Source: Plecoglossus altivelis (Eukaryota > Chordata > Actinopteri > Osmeriformes > Plecoglossidae). Taken from it: a DNA stretch of 64,000 bases. The stretch covers positions 13,399,021-13,463,020 of the forward strand of contig BROE01000016.1 in assembly GCA_036571765.1 (NCBI GenBank). Reading direction: 5' to 3'. Position 1 is the stretch's first letter; each line of letters opens with the position of its first letter. The notes below the pieces were generated by a model. The model was not told the DNA's origin. It ran no database searches and saw only the letters and a program-made list of their open reading frames with translations. Both the position numbers and the translations under genes were made by a program. Positions 23,852-36,097 of this stretch are shown one piece after another.

Positions 23852-24083
23852 GTGAGTAAAGAAGTCTGAGCCTTTTCTAACAGGCTGACTTTACTGGGTC
23901 AACAGGAAGTGGCTGAATGGGGTAACAGTCTACTGTTCAGTAAGACGTATGAGGGTACGGTGGTGGTGAAAAGGGGGACTGGAGACAGAGCGGAGAGAAG
24001 AGATGAGATAAGGAGGAAGAAGAGAGGGAGAGAGGTCAAGGATAAGGTAAAGGATGAAGTTATGTCTGAGATCTAGAGACGAC

Positions 24084-24086
24084 AAG

Positions 24087-24141
<55 letters not shown>

Positions 24142-24195
24142 CAGAGAGGCAGAGAGAGAGAGAGGCAGACTGAGAAAGACAGAAAGTGACAGACT

Positions 24196-24258
<63 letters not shown>

Positions 24259-24450
24259 TGAGTGAGAGAGACAGACAGACTGAGAGAAAGACAGCGATAA
24301 AGTGACATAGAGCCAGAGAGAGAGCATGTGTGTGAGAGAGAGTGAGAGAGTGACAGTGAGAGAGTGTGTGAGCGAGAAAGTGAGACAGTGAGAGAGAGCG
24401 TGAGTGAGAGAGAGAGTGACAGTGAGAGAGTGTGTGTGAGAAGGAGAGAG
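24084..24450. repeat. (GA)n / (GACA)n compound microsatellite
   Basis: (GA)n from about 24090 to 24140, (CAGA)n at about 24219-24258, then GAGAGTGA-type degenerate repeats to 24450. Confidence 0.95.
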
Positions 24451-25249
24451 ATGTGTGTGCTGCAGTGAAGCTGCGTCTCTCTCCCTCCTGTGAGCGTGAG
24501 AGCAGATGCCATCTAGTGGTTGAGGTCGCTACAGCAGAAGACCCTGAACTGCTGTTGTGCGAGAACAAAGCCATAGCCCAGCGTGACAGAACAAGCCTTT
24601 GTTGCCAGTCGAAGCGTGTGTGCGTTAAAGAGGCGATGTGTGTGTGTGTGTGTGTGTGCTTTAAAGTATGCCTCATGCACACCCCACCCGCAGAGGATTT
24701 CATAACCAGTGTTATGAACAGAGCTACTGTATGGGAACGTTTGATTCTATACAAGAAAAATAGGACACTGCATTATGTGCTTGCTGCTTCTTTGATCTGA
24801 CATATTCGTGTTGTTTTGAATCCGCTGTAGATTTGAAGAAGACGCCCCTCCACACAGCAAAACTGTCTCAGTTCAGCTGCTCATATGCAGTCCTGTAGCT
24901 GCATTCCTTGCAGTCCTTGCTGTCACGGTTTAATGGAAGCCTTTATGGCAGCCCTGAGAGACTCATAGCTAGCTAGGGGTGACCAGCTCAGAGCTGCTGA
25001 ATTATAGCCACAGACCACAAGCATTAGTTAAGCCAGCGACTGGTCCAGTCATCGGGCAGAAGTAGGCCGACAGGAGACAAACATCCCCCACACACGCACC
25101 TGTGTAGACACACACACCCACACACACATAATACAAATACTGATACTAGCACTGCACCTCTGGCCCAACTGCCCAGTCACTCACATCTGCCTCAGGGTGT
25201 ACAGGCGTTCCTTTCCTGAGGCTGTGCCCTGCAGGGTGACACACACACA

Positions 25250-25282
<33 letters not shown>

Positions 25283-26109
25283 GAATACACACTTGCATGT
25301 CACCCCTGGCAGAGTAGCAGCCTGTTTCCTGCAGTAGCTGAGGTGCCTCTCAGGGCACCTCAGTTGTGTTTAAAATGCACTGGCTTCATGAAATATTGAT
25401 CCTCTCGCCGCCTCCCTCCCTCCTCATCCTACTCTTTTTCTCCTTCCTTCTTTTCCTTGGCCATGAGTCCTTCACACCATTTACTGTGCTCCTCTACAAA
25501 AGAGAGAGACAGTAGCAGAGGAAATGGGAACGCAGAGAGAGAGTGCAGCTGGAAGTGGACGAGAGATGTAGGGAGACAGAGAGAGCAGAGAGGCTGAGGG
25601 AGAGAGAGGGGGAGAGAGAGGGGGGAGGGAGGGGGTGCTTCCTCTGCATTACCAGGGTGTTAGTTAAAGTACAAAGAGAAACTGTTGGGTTTGGCGTCTC
25701 ATCTTATCTCTGACAGGACTGCCTGTTCCCCTCTGTGGCCTCTATGGAGGTGTGTGTGGAGTTTGCGAGGCATGATGAGTTGCTCATCATTGTCTAGCTT
25801 GTTAGAGCGCGCGCGTGTGTGTGCGTATGTGTACGGGTTGGTGTGTGTGCATGTGCCTTGTGTTCCTGCTCTCTGGCTGGCAGTGACAGTGCCACCGCTG
25901 CGCTGCTGCTGGGGGAAATGATTCATCTAGTCTGCCGTCAGCAGCTGGAGAGAGAGCTAAGGAAAGAGAAAGGGAGCCGTTGAACTGTGACAACTCTAAC
26001 TAGCATATCACAGAGGGAGAGAGAGAGAGCAAGAAAGAGAGAGCAGCATAAATAGAGGTGGACACAGGCTCAACCTGTACCGTATACCTCTGTACTACCG
26101 GCTATCTAC

Positions 26110-26340
26110 ACACAGCGCAGGAGCTGTCCCCGCTGCTCACGGCTAGCTGTAGCTAGCCACAGTTCCCTGCTGCTCGTAGCTAGCCGTAGCTAGCCACAGC
26201 TCCCCACTGCTCACAGCTAGCTGTAGCTAGCCACAGTTCCCTGCTGCTCACAGCTAGCCGTAGCTAGCCACTGCTCCCCACTGCTTACAGCTAGCCGTAG
26301 CTAGCCACAGCTCCCCGCTGCTCACAGCTTAGACCATAGG
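26110..26340. repeat. 37-bp palindrome-bearing minisatellite
   Basis: About six copies of a unit beginning CACAGCTAGCCGTAGCTAGC followed by CACAGCTCCCCGCTGCT. Each unit has two GCTAGC palindromes flanking GTA, so single strands may fold into small hairpins. Confidence 0.93.
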
Positions 26341-26808
26341 CTAGCCGTAGCGCTAGCTAGCTAGTCGTGTGGCTGACCTGAGGCTGCGTCTGCTGAGACT
26401 GAGCCACAATTAAATGAGAGTCAGTCTCATAGGGGATGTGAACCCAGTCACCCTCTGCCCTGTCTATCATTTCCTAGCTCCCCTCTTTTCCTCGATGCCT
26501 TTTTGCTACTTTTGTCTTTCTTCCTCAAGCAAAATTTAATTATTCTGAGACAAATTTCTATATCATAGAACCTGTAATTGCTTTCATAGTTGAATATGAA
26601 TGTTCTCCTCCAGGGCCATGGGGCTGTGATTTGCGCCCAGGTTTGTGTCACCTCCGCTGGGCTTGGAGTTGGCTGCTGTTCCACGCTCCCTGTAGAACCT
26701 GGTGGAGAGAGATAGCAAAGGATAATTAACACTTCCTCAATGACCTCTCACTGTTGCCATCAACATAGAGATCCAGAGAGACATGGGACATTGGCCACTC
26801 ATCACACG

Positions 26809-26866
<58 letters not shown>

Positions 26867-27059
26867 TCTGTGTGCAAACTGTGTGTATGTGCTTGAATGC
26901 ATCCTGCAGTCTGTATTCTGTACCAGGTCAGATCATCAGTCAAGTCGGATATAAGTTCAGCCATCATGCCTGTCTACCAGCATGCCCTGTCTCTTCCAGG
27001 AACCCAAGCCCAAACGACAGGAAGAGGCCATTGTCTGGCCATGTTTTCTCTCTCCGAGG

Positions 27060-27175
27060 TCAGACAGCTTCAGTCAGGGCCAGGCTTTGGCAAAGCCAGC
27101 CAAGCTGGGCGAATATGTGCCAAATCTGGGCCAGACCTGGGACATATGGGTCAGACCCAGGCCAGACTGGGCTGT
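27060..27175. repeat. Degenerate TGGGCCAGA-type repeat
   Basis: Several imperfect copies of CCAGNCTGGGC/TGGGCCAGACCTGG, some in inverted orientation (GCCAAATCTGGGCCAGACC and GACCCAGGCCAGACTGGGC). Confidence 0.65.
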
Positions 27176-27796
27176 CTAGTTGCCATTAGGCTGCAGTCCT
27201 GCTGAGGCCTGATCAGAGAGATTGTTGTGAGTTCAGGTTGAGTCTTAGAAAGCAAAGCAGCTGTAGATGACACCCCGCTGCCTTAGACCGACTGCTTCTC
27301 TGAAGCTGGGGATACAGAAACATTGCTGCTAGTCACAGCAGTCTGTCGCACGGCCTTGTTCTCCAACCATCAGGTTTTAAAGGGGAAAAGAGAGATCATT
27401 GAAGCCTTTCCTAGCTGTCTCGATAATGGCTTATATCTTTTTCTTTTGATCGGTATCTTATCCATCTCACGAACACTGGAGCAAAGGTAACTGTTTTTGA
27501 AATGCATTAAATCTGTGCTTTAGCCTTGATTTTCCCTGAAAAATACCACTTAACCGTCGCTTAAAAGCCCACTGAAATGTCATTCGTTAGACTGGGAGAA
27601 GGGAGCCGAAAGTGTGTGTGTCTGTTTTGTGAGTGGAGGCAAGGCTCTGTGTGAGCGTGTGGAATGATGGGGGTGACCATAGTTAATGGAGAATTCTCTA
27701 CGGATAAGGTGTGTTGTGGCGGCACTCAGAGGAAAGTTGAAAAAGGAAAAGCTGTTTACAGATGCATTACGTGTGTGTGTGTCTATCTGTGTGTGC

Positions 27797-27814
27797 ATGG
27801 GGGGGGGGGGGGGG
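27797..27814. repeat. Poly-G run
   Basis: A run of about 18 consecutive G on the plus strand; the length is liable to sequencing error. Confidence 0.9.
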
Positions 27815-28744
27815 TGTGACTGAAAATTTGCAGTCAAAAAAAGAAATAAATCCTTTATTCAACCCTCACCCACCCCACACCCCCTACCCTCTGTGTTTAC
27901 CTTGTAAGAAGACAAGCTTTATTTTGACTGATGATCTACATGATTCGCACAGACTTGCTGCAGGCATCCATTTTCAACACTCCTGCTTAGAAAAAGGTGT
28001 GTGAATGTGTTGATAAAGGGGACGTGTAAAGGAACCTTTCATTGCATTAGCACTAGAACAAAGGGTGTAGACTCTGTGTATCCATCATATTAGTGCCTTC
28101 TTTCTGTTTTTAAGTATTTTTCTCTCTCTTTCTCTTTCTCTCTCTCTCTCTCTCTGGTGAATTCACCATGTTTAATGATGAGGAACCTCACTAAGAGAAA
28201 CCGCAGTACCCTGTGGTAGGAAGGGAGCAGAGAGAGAGAGAAAAGGTGAGAGCATCTGAGACGAAGAGCGACTTCTCTCAGGTTGTACCACATCAAGAGA
28301 TTAGTCCCTCAGCTCCTGTCGCTGTCCTGCTCTGAAAGCGTCCACCTCCTCCTCCAGTCTCCCTATCGCTCACTGGAAGCACTTACACAGCCCTAATGCT
28401 CGAATGTCCTCCACAGACACACAGGCATGGTCTCTCTCCCTTGCTCTCCTGTGAAAGAATGGTGGCGGAGTGGAGATGAGATGGTGTGGGGAGGTCCTCA
28501 CCTCCTGCACACTCCACTGAACCTTAATTACTACGAACACTCCACAGAATTTATCATCTGCCGCCGTATGCGTGTGTGTGTGGGGGAGGGGGGGTGTTAG
28601 AGATCCAGCTAGCTGAAGCTAAGAGAGTCAGATAGCGAGCTGGCTCGTGTTTGGACTGTCAACAGTCAGCCAGCCAGTCTGTCAATCCGCTAGCCAGCCA
28701 TTCAGTCATCTAGTCAACCAGTCAATCAGCCAGCCAGCCAGCCA

Positions 28745-29275
28745 GAGAGAAGGCTGGGAGAGAGACGCCTGAAAGAGAGACGGCTGGGAGAGAGGAGGTT
28801 GGGAGAGAGACGGTTGGTAGAGAGACGCCTGGGAGAGAGGAGGCTGGGAGAGAGACAGCTGGGAGAGAGGAGGCTGGTAGAGAGACGGCTGGGAGAGAGA
28901 CAGCTGGTAGAGAGGAGGCTAGGAGAGAGGAGGCTGGGAGAGAGACGGCTGGGAGAGAGACGGTTGGGAGAGAGACAGCTGATAGAGAGACGACTGGGAG
29001 AGAGGAGGCTGGTAGAGAGGAGGCTGGTAGAGAGGATGCTGGGAGAGAGACGGCTGGGAGAGAGGAGGCTGGGAGAGAGGATGCTGGGAGAGAGGAGGCT
29101 GGTAGAGAGGAGGCTGGTAGAGAGGAGGCTGGGAGAGAGACGGCTGGGAGAGAGACCGTTGGGAAAGAGACGGCTGGTAGAGAGACAGCTGGTAGAGAGA
29201 CGGCTGATGGAGAGACGTTTGGGAGAGAGACAGCTGGGAGAGGAGAGGCTGGGAGAGAGTCAGCGTTTAGTTAGC
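28745..29275. repeat. 15-bp minisatellite, about 35 copies
   Basis: Unit GGGAGAGAGACGGCT with variants GGTAGAGAGGAGGCT and GGGAGAGAGGATGCT. The 15-bp period keeps one plus-strand frame open as a five-residue repeat (GERRL/VERRL type) from 28799 to about 29270, then through unique sequence to 29506. I treat it as non-coding intronic repeat. Confidence 0.95.
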
Positions 29276-29574
29276 GGCGAGGCTAGTCTTCTTTTTACTT
29301 TTTTATTCGGTTTCTCTCTCTCTCTTTTACTTCATCATACTTTTGTAATTTCTGTGGAAGTGACAGAACACATGTACACACTAGGGGTGAAAAGAGGGAA
29401 TTCTCATGTGCTGCGTGTGTGTGTGTGCACATCTTCTGACTTCCCTGCTCTGGGTTGCAACCTGATTAAGGCTATCATAAATGATAGAAAGCTCCCTTTC
29501 CTCTGACTTTATGCAAAGTGAATGAGGGTCCTTTTTATAGTGCCAGTCTCATTTGGAGCAGGCACTGGGCAGGC

Positions 29575-29665
29575 CACCCTGAGGGCCCCTGTGTGAGGCC
29601 CCAGCCTGAGGGGCCCTGTGTGAGGCCCCAGCCTGAGGGGCCCTGTGTGAGGGCCCAGCCCGACC
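29575..29665. repeat. 27-bp tandem triplication, GGCCC-rich
   Basis: Three copies of CCTGTGTGAGGCCCCAGCCT plus GAGGGGC. Confidence 0.92.
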
Positions 29666-30306
29666 CTTAGCAGAGGAGCTCACAACTAGAACTTTGGTCT
29701 GACTTCTTCTCAGCAGCCCTCAGTGCTTGACCAAGCTTGGTGCCAGTGCTTGGTTTTCTGAAGTATGAAAACATCACTATGTTTCTCCTTTCCCCGATTG
29801 ACCGACTAGAACATTCCTCTGTCCTCACTTCTGAAAGTCAATAGATCTATGAGAATCTAGCTCTCACTTTGTTGTATAATATTACATCCATTTGATTTAT
29901 CATAACTTAGATTTATCATAGAGTTGGCCCAAAATCTGTTTCACCTGAAGGATTTTCAAATTGAATGTGTATGTGTGTATTGAATCCCCTGAGAGAGCTA
30001 AGCTTTCCTCATGGATAAACACCTATCCTCCTCTTACTGGCTCCTTGTCCCTCTCTCTCTCACTCCACTACCCAACCAGCCTATCACAGCAGAGCAGCCA
30101 ACCATGTCCCTGGCAGCGTCCTATCAGAGAGCAGCACTCGAGCGTGCTCAGTGGGCAGAAACAGATAAGGCTTCCTGATCACCTGTGAGACTGCCAGCTG
30201 CAGACAAAACCCAAACACTGGCTGGATGTGCTCAGCGCTACTCTTTACTGTTCAAATACTCTTCCCTATGTTCCTCCTCTCTTTCTTCTTCACTTCGCCT
30301 CCCCTC

Positions 30307-30353
<47 letters not shown>

Positions 30354-30786
30354 CCTAGAGCAGAACATGACACAGCTGATACAGATACAGCAGCTAAGCC
30401 TGTCACAGTAACAGAGCTCCGACCCTTCCTCTCTACAGTCCCGCTGTGACGGCTCCTCCTCCTCCTCCGAGGGTCTGTTCCCCCGCCTGCGCTCGGCAGC
30501 CGCAAAGTAACTGCTGCACCTCCGCGAGGTTCAGACGCAGGCCGTCTGTGTTGTGCCTGTGTTCTAGTCAGCCGCAGTCAGCACTTCCATTCCTCTTTAG
30601 CGGGATCCTTCCTTTACTCTGCCAACTCACGTGTCTCCTGAATCTGACTTTAAACCTTAAAGAGAAGCAATAAGTATGGAAATGTTCAAATGAGCCAGTG
30701 TAAAATAGTCATGTTAAGAGCTGATAGGAATAGTAATGCTAGGCTAATGTTCTGGCAGATAAATGTGTGTTTTCAAGCCCGTGAGC

Positions 30787-30819
<33 letters not shown>

Positions 30820-31510
30820 TGTGATTGCATGAGTGAATAAGTGACAGGTGAGAGATAATGTATGATAATCTACAGTGTTAATGATATTCATGCTGTCATT
30901 AGCCTGTTAGCGCTCTGACTAAGGAGAGGGTTGTTTATCTGCTCCAGATTAGCACCAAATGCTAAGGAAAGGAAATTGATTATGTAACCACCTGAGCTGT
31001 CTCCTCTGGCTCCGGTAAATCTTACCGGATGTACGCAGATGTGCTCCCTCTGCACCTCACTCACACACACAAGTACACACAAGTACACACCAACACACGG
31101 CCTGGGACTGTGTGGACCAACGAAGCCCTGATAATGAAGGTCAGAGGTATGCAGGACCACCCCTCCCTCACGGAGCCCTCCAACTGTCAGCCCTGAGAGA
31201 GATGAGGGAGCTTAAGGGGAACGGAAGCGTAACGAAGAGAGCAGATCAAAAAGCTGAAGCTGAAGGTGAAACCAGCATAAAGACTGAACAATGGATGAAA
31301 TGGTTTAATAGAATTCAGCGGCAATATCATCAACATACTGGTGCTGGAGGGACTGGAGTGATGGCGGGGCTGATGATCAAAATGATTTATCACGATGCAT
31401 CGCTCATCAGGCCGACATTGTGCTGCTTTTCGCCGTAGAAGCTTCTGGAACAAGCTGACTGGCTGACTGGATTGTTTGCGTGTGTAAAAGAAGGGCAGGG
31501 ATTGATTTGG

Positions 31511-31552
<42 letters not shown>

Positions 31553-32442
31553 GCGTGTGTGTGCAGGCGTGTGTGGGTCCCTGTCTGTGTCTGCAATTTT
31601 CAAAATTGAGAGCACTTTGAATATCTTTGTGCTGGCCTTTTTCTGTATCCTGCTGCTGAGAATGTGCCTTGTTAAAAATGGGAGTGAAAATTGTGTTTGG
31701 CATTTGGAAGATAAATGGCATTGTGTGTCCTGCCAGCCTTTTCACACAGCACTGGTTAGGGGAAGAAATATTCAAATTGCTCTACTTTGCGCTTCAGATT
31801 AACTTTTGAGTGTTAGGCCAAGCTCCTGCGTATCATCAGCTGTTACACTTGAGGTCAACTACAGCACAAGTATACTTCACAATAACACGTTGGTTGCTTG
31901 GCTTGTGTGCTTTTTATGAAGACACACACAGGTGTTTGATGCACATGTGTATCTGTTCAGGAAACACACACACCCATGCACACACTGAAGATGAGTAGTT
32001 GGTGTGTGTGTGTGTGTGTGTGTGTGTGTGGATTAGCGGGCTGGCTGTAGTCCAAGCCTGAAGCGATGATTAAACTCCAATGATCTGAGATACGAGGAGC
32101 AGTCAAACAGCCAGGACAGCCAGGTCACATGGCTAACTCCCCGCTGACAGGAGACATCCCCTCTGTAGCCTGCAGAGACGCAGGACACAGACCTGTTTGG
32201 TTCCAGCTATACCTCTGCCTCATTACAAGGATGGACTGATATTTTTACGATTCAATTCATGGAACTTAGGGAGCTAAAGGCTGTTTTTATGCGACTAGTC
32301 GGTTAGGAGAGACCGTTAAAATCTATTTCTCTGAAATGCCTCGTAACTCTTTCTCTCTCTTCCTGTCCCGCTTTTTCTCTCTCCCCCTCTGTTCCTGTCC
32401 CTCCCTTTCTCTCTCTCTCCCTCCCTCCTGCCACCCCCGCAG

Positions 32443-32718
32443 GTGAGGATGACGATGACGAGGAGTGCGGCGAGGAGAAGCTTCCGTCCTGCTTCGACTA
32501 CGTCATGCACTTCCTCACCGTGTTCTGGAAGGTTCTGTTTGCCTTCGTCCCTCCCACAGACTACTGGAACGGCTGGGCTTGCTTCGTGGTGTCCATCTGC
32601 ATGATCGGCCTGCTCACCGCCTTCATAGGCGACCTGGCCTCCCACTTTGGCTGCACCGTGGGGCTAAAGGACTCGGTCACCGCCGTGGTGTTTGTGGCCC
32701 TGGGGACCTCCGTGCCAG
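32443..32718 (+). CDS. slc8a1: slc8a1 exon, start of the second transmembrane half and first part of alpha-2
   Basis: This exon is 276 bp: two bases, 91 codons, one base. It opens with an acidic stretch (GEDDDDEECGEEKLPSCFDY), then hydrophobic segments MHFLTVFWKVLFAF and CFVVSICMIGLLTAFIG, then ASHFGCTVGLKDSVTAVVF and VALGTSVP. The last part begins the alpha-2 repeat of NCX exchangers, which with alpha-1 forms the ion-binding core; GTSVP plus the Asp in the next exon is a key ion-coordinating motif. Acceptor ccccgcag ends at 32442; donor gtaagg starts at 32719. Confidence 0.97.
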
Positions 32719-33094
32719 GTAAGGACGCGCGCTAACACTCCCCGGGGCTGGGCTGGGGGTCAGATGTGGTGAGGTTCCATAAAGCTTTGTTTCAAAGATT
32801 CGACTTCCTGTAAACTTCATTGCGGTAAACTTCAGGCAGAAATGCAAAGTGCTTTGAGTATAGTCAAGGTAGAACCTAGACCACACACTCTCCATTTTGA
32901 GCTGGCATGACTAATAGTGAGAGGCAAAGTGCGCATCTATAGGGGCGCTTGTAAGTGGTTGTGTGTGTGTGTGTGTTACTGCTACAAGAGTAGCGACCCA
33001 TGTGCATTATTCTGTGTAAAAGGAGCAGGCATATGCAGTGGCCTACTCAAACCCTTTTACCTTGTCTCTTGTCTCCTGCCTCTCTGCCCAAACA

Positions 33095-33190
33095 CGCACA
33101 CGCCACTTACACACAGGCACTCACATGTGCACACAAACACACACACGCCACTTACACACAGGCACTCACATGTGCACACACACACACACC
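33095..33190. repeat. Tandem duplication of a CA-rich 42-bp unit
   Basis: Two copies of ACACGCCACTTACACACAGG followed by CACTCACATGTGCACACA. Confidence 0.92.
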
Positions 33191-33904
33191 ACCGCTTCGC
33201 TGAACCACCCATGTTCATTAGCATGGAGTCATTTTTCACAGGGCTCAGGTGTACATTTGTCATGCTAGTTATCGTTCATGGGTATCAGTATGATTTAGTA
33301 CACTGCCAATGCACACATGCGCGCACACAGTATCTAACCCTTGAGAAGCTGCATTCAGAAGAACAGGATTGGCTATGACTTAGCATCCTGCTCCCCTGCA
33401 CTGCAGCTTCCACTGCAGAGTCCCACACACAGCACCTGAGAGAGGAACCAGCTCCTAGGAAAGCCGGTTGGTCTTTGGTTAGTCGGCCGATGAGAAGGTT
33501 TCTGCTTGTTTCTCCTCAGGACTGAAGACAGTCTGAAACTGCATGGAGCTGGTTAGCTCTGCCTTTGGAGGTTGGGGAAAAATGACACCTCAAATCTATA
33601 AATAACCCCCTGAATGTAGCTTCTATGCTGCCTCTGGAGGTATGTAACTGATGAGGTGTTGGCTTATACTGGCCAGGTAAAGCCGAGGTCTAACGCGGAC
33701 AGCCCTGTTGGCACGCCTCGTCCTGCACATGCTTAGAAAGAGAGTTACATTCGTGAACTGCCTGACACCCCCTCTTGTGAGAAAATGTTCTGTGAAGTGA
33801 CATCTAAAAATAGTTCCAGTTGTTTTTGCTCCCCCTTGTTTTGCCAATTAGCACCTCCTCCAACTCCTGAGTCAATGTTTACATCAACTCAACATGGCGT
33901 GTGT

Positions 33905-33947
33905 GTATGTATGTATGTATGTATGTATGTATGTATGTATGTATGTA

Positions 33948-34007
<60 letters not shown>
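33905..34007. repeat. (GTAT)n(TG)n compound microsatellite
   Basis: About 11 GTAT units to 33949, then a TG array to 34007. Confidence 0.96.
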
Positions 34008-34008
<1 letters not shown>

Positions 34009-35720
34009 CTGCTGCGTTAGACCCAGTCTACGAGGTGTAAGGGAGCGTAGCATCAGTGTTTCATCTCCCCGTGTCCTGCTCAGCAGCGGAGCAGAGCCAT
34101 GTTCTGTTCCAACACCTGTCGAACACATGCCATAGCTCAGCACTCCTGTCTGGCCTCCATTGATCCTCCTCCGTGTTCTGTGCCAGGGTTCCATTGTTCC
34201 TCCTCCGTGTTCCGTGCCAGGGTTCCATTGTTCCGCTGGAGGTCCATCTCCAGTTGCTGTAGGGCAGTGTGAGATCGGTGAGGTGTATTGTTCCGCAGCA
34301 CAAAGCCAGAGGAACCGATACTGTCACCGTGCCGATGAGAAACGAACAAAGGCCAGGAGGAAAAAGATGGAGCATTAAAAAGGCATGGCTTTCTGTCCTT
34401 TAGAGAAGTATGTACTCAACACCTCACTGCCTCCATTTCTCTGGGGCTTAGGTGGATGTATTCCATGGCTGTGTTACATGACAGTGTTGCATAAATACAT
34501 GGCTGTAGCAGAAAGTGAGTCAGGGGACCATGGGGCCCTAGGGGCCCCGATGGGGGTTCTCTGAGCAAGGCTTGATCTGTCCCCCTGTTACATGAAATAA
34601 GGAACACAAGGACACTCCTGTCAGCGTGTCTGCCTGTAGGGGAGAGGTGTGTGTGTGTGTCGTTGTGTGTGTGTGTGTGTGTTTAGAAAGACCGATCTTT
34701 TTCATTCTTTCCACATTGTCACTGCTCACTCTATCAAGGTCCGGTCCTTGGTAGCTTGCTCCCTGACAGCCCAGTGCCATGTTCGTCCCAGGCAGTGTGG
34801 TCGAACGATATCCCATAGAAAGAGGCCACCTGGGACCAATCTGGTGCCCTTTCCAGCTGGCTGTTGCTGGCGCCAGTCAGACTCTTCCGAGGCAAACAGC
34901 CACTCTGGCCACTCTCCCTTCTCTCACTCGGTTCCAACAGTATTGGCGCCCCGCCTGTTCCTCTCCAACTGTTTTACCCTTGCTACTTCATCTTCATCTC
35001 TCCCTCCACTCCTCCTTTCTTCCCACCTCTTCTCCTCTCCTCTGTTCCCCGGGCTGCCTGGCAGCAGCTAAAAGGCAGTTCTCTCTGTAGTCAGGAGAGG
35101 TGGGGGAGATGGTGTGGGGTTTACGAAGGATAACAAATGGGAGAGAGAGAAAGAGAGAGACTGAAAAGAAGAGGTGTCGGCCAATGAAAGAGAATGGAAC
35201 ACGTTAGGCTACTTGTCCTGACTTACTGCTGAGGCTGAGCTATGGGCTGCTGCCACGGTAACTGCGACTGAGGACACCGTTTCGGAGAATTAGTGTTGAA
35301 CCATCTAGGATGCTCACAGCACTGGTTGCGGACTGGTTTTGGCCAGTGCTGGTAAAACAAAGCTGCGAAGAAAGGATGGATGAATATATTCCTGTACTTT
35401 CAGAAAAAATTGTCAACCTGTAGAGTTAGAGCAACTGGTTGACAGAGAGAGGATCCTTTTCATGGCCAATTTTAGTACAACCCTGAAGGATGTCCAAAAC
35501 TATCTCCAGACTGTTCTGTGTTCAGCACATTGTGCAACACTGACTATATAATCGGTTGTTGGCAATGGCAAGTCTGTACTTGACTAAAAATCTTTGAATT
35601 TTATTCTTTCTCCTCCCCTTTCCATCTTGTCTCTCTTCTGACCCTTTCTCACCTCTCTTTGCTCCCCCCTTCCCCCTCTCCCCCTCTCTCTGCTCCCCTC
35701 CAACCCGTCATTGTTCCCAG

Positions 35721-36097
35721 ACACCTTTGCCAGCAAGGTGGCCGCCATCCAAGACCAGTACGCAGATGCCTCCATCGGCAATGTGACGGGCAGCAACGCG
35801 GTCAACGTGTTCCTGGGCATCGGCGTGGCCTGGTCCATCGCAGCCATCTACCACCAGAGCCAAGGGAGGCAGTTCAAAGTGGATCCCGGCAACCTGGCCT
35901 TCTCTGTCACACTCTTCACCATCTTCGCCTTCATCTGCGTGGGCACGCTGATGTACCGGCGCCGGCCGGAGATCGGGGGCGAGCTAGGAGGGCCGCGAAC
36001 TGCCAAGGTCCTGACCAGCTTGCTGTTCCTGAGCCTGTGGCTCTTGTACATTCTCTTCTCCTCCCTGGAGGCCTACTGCCACGTCCAGGGGTTCTAA
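35721..36097 (+). CDS. slc8a1: slc8a1 last coding exon with stop
   Basis: Two bases complete the Asp codon begun upstream (G+AC), followed by 124 codons and TAA at 36095-36097. It reads TFASKVAAIQDQYADASIGN, VTGSNAVNVFLGIGVAW, then YRRRPEIGGELGGPRTAK and a final membrane segment ending LEAYCHVQGF. The first part completes alpha-2, with the conserved Asn and Ser of GNVTGSNAVN. PEIGGELGGPRTAK and the CH-x-x-GF terminus fit NCX1 better than NCX2 or NCX3 as I know them. Acceptor gttcccag ends at 35720. This is the C-terminus of a protein whose N-terminal half is outside the window. Whether it is the a or b teleost copy cannot be told here. Confidence 0.97.

Larger units (their letters stand above)
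23852..32442 (+). other. slc8a1: slc8a1 intron (23852-32442)
   Basis: This 8.6 kb intron holds GA/GACA arrays (24084-24450), CA arrays, a 37-bp palindromic minisatellite (26110-26340), a degenerate TGGGCCAGA-type repeat (27060-27175), a 15-bp minisatellite (28745-29275), a triplicated GGCCC-rich 27-bp unit (29575-29660), and unique blocks at 30860-31010 and 31240-31780 that look like candidate conserved non-coding sequence. I find no coding exon. Confidence 0.75.
32719..35720 (+). other. slc8a1: slc8a1 intron before the last coding exon
   Basis: A 3.0 kb intron inside the alpha-2 repeat coding region. It has a duplicated CA-rich unit (33095-33190), a (GTAT)n(TG)n array (33905-34007), a 34-bp duplication at 34164-34231 built on GTGCCAGGGTTCCATTGTTC, and a polypyrimidine acceptor tract up to 35720. 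No coding exon is seen. Confidence 0.8.

Noticed and set aside
23930..24754. 274-residue minus-strand frame rich in Ser/Leu
   Set aside because: It is the reverse translation of GA and GACA arrays; low complexity.
28799..29506. 235-codon plus-strand frame as a repeat protein gene
   Set aside because: It is fully explained by a 15-bp minisatellite in frame; the non-repeat tail shows no recognisable domain.
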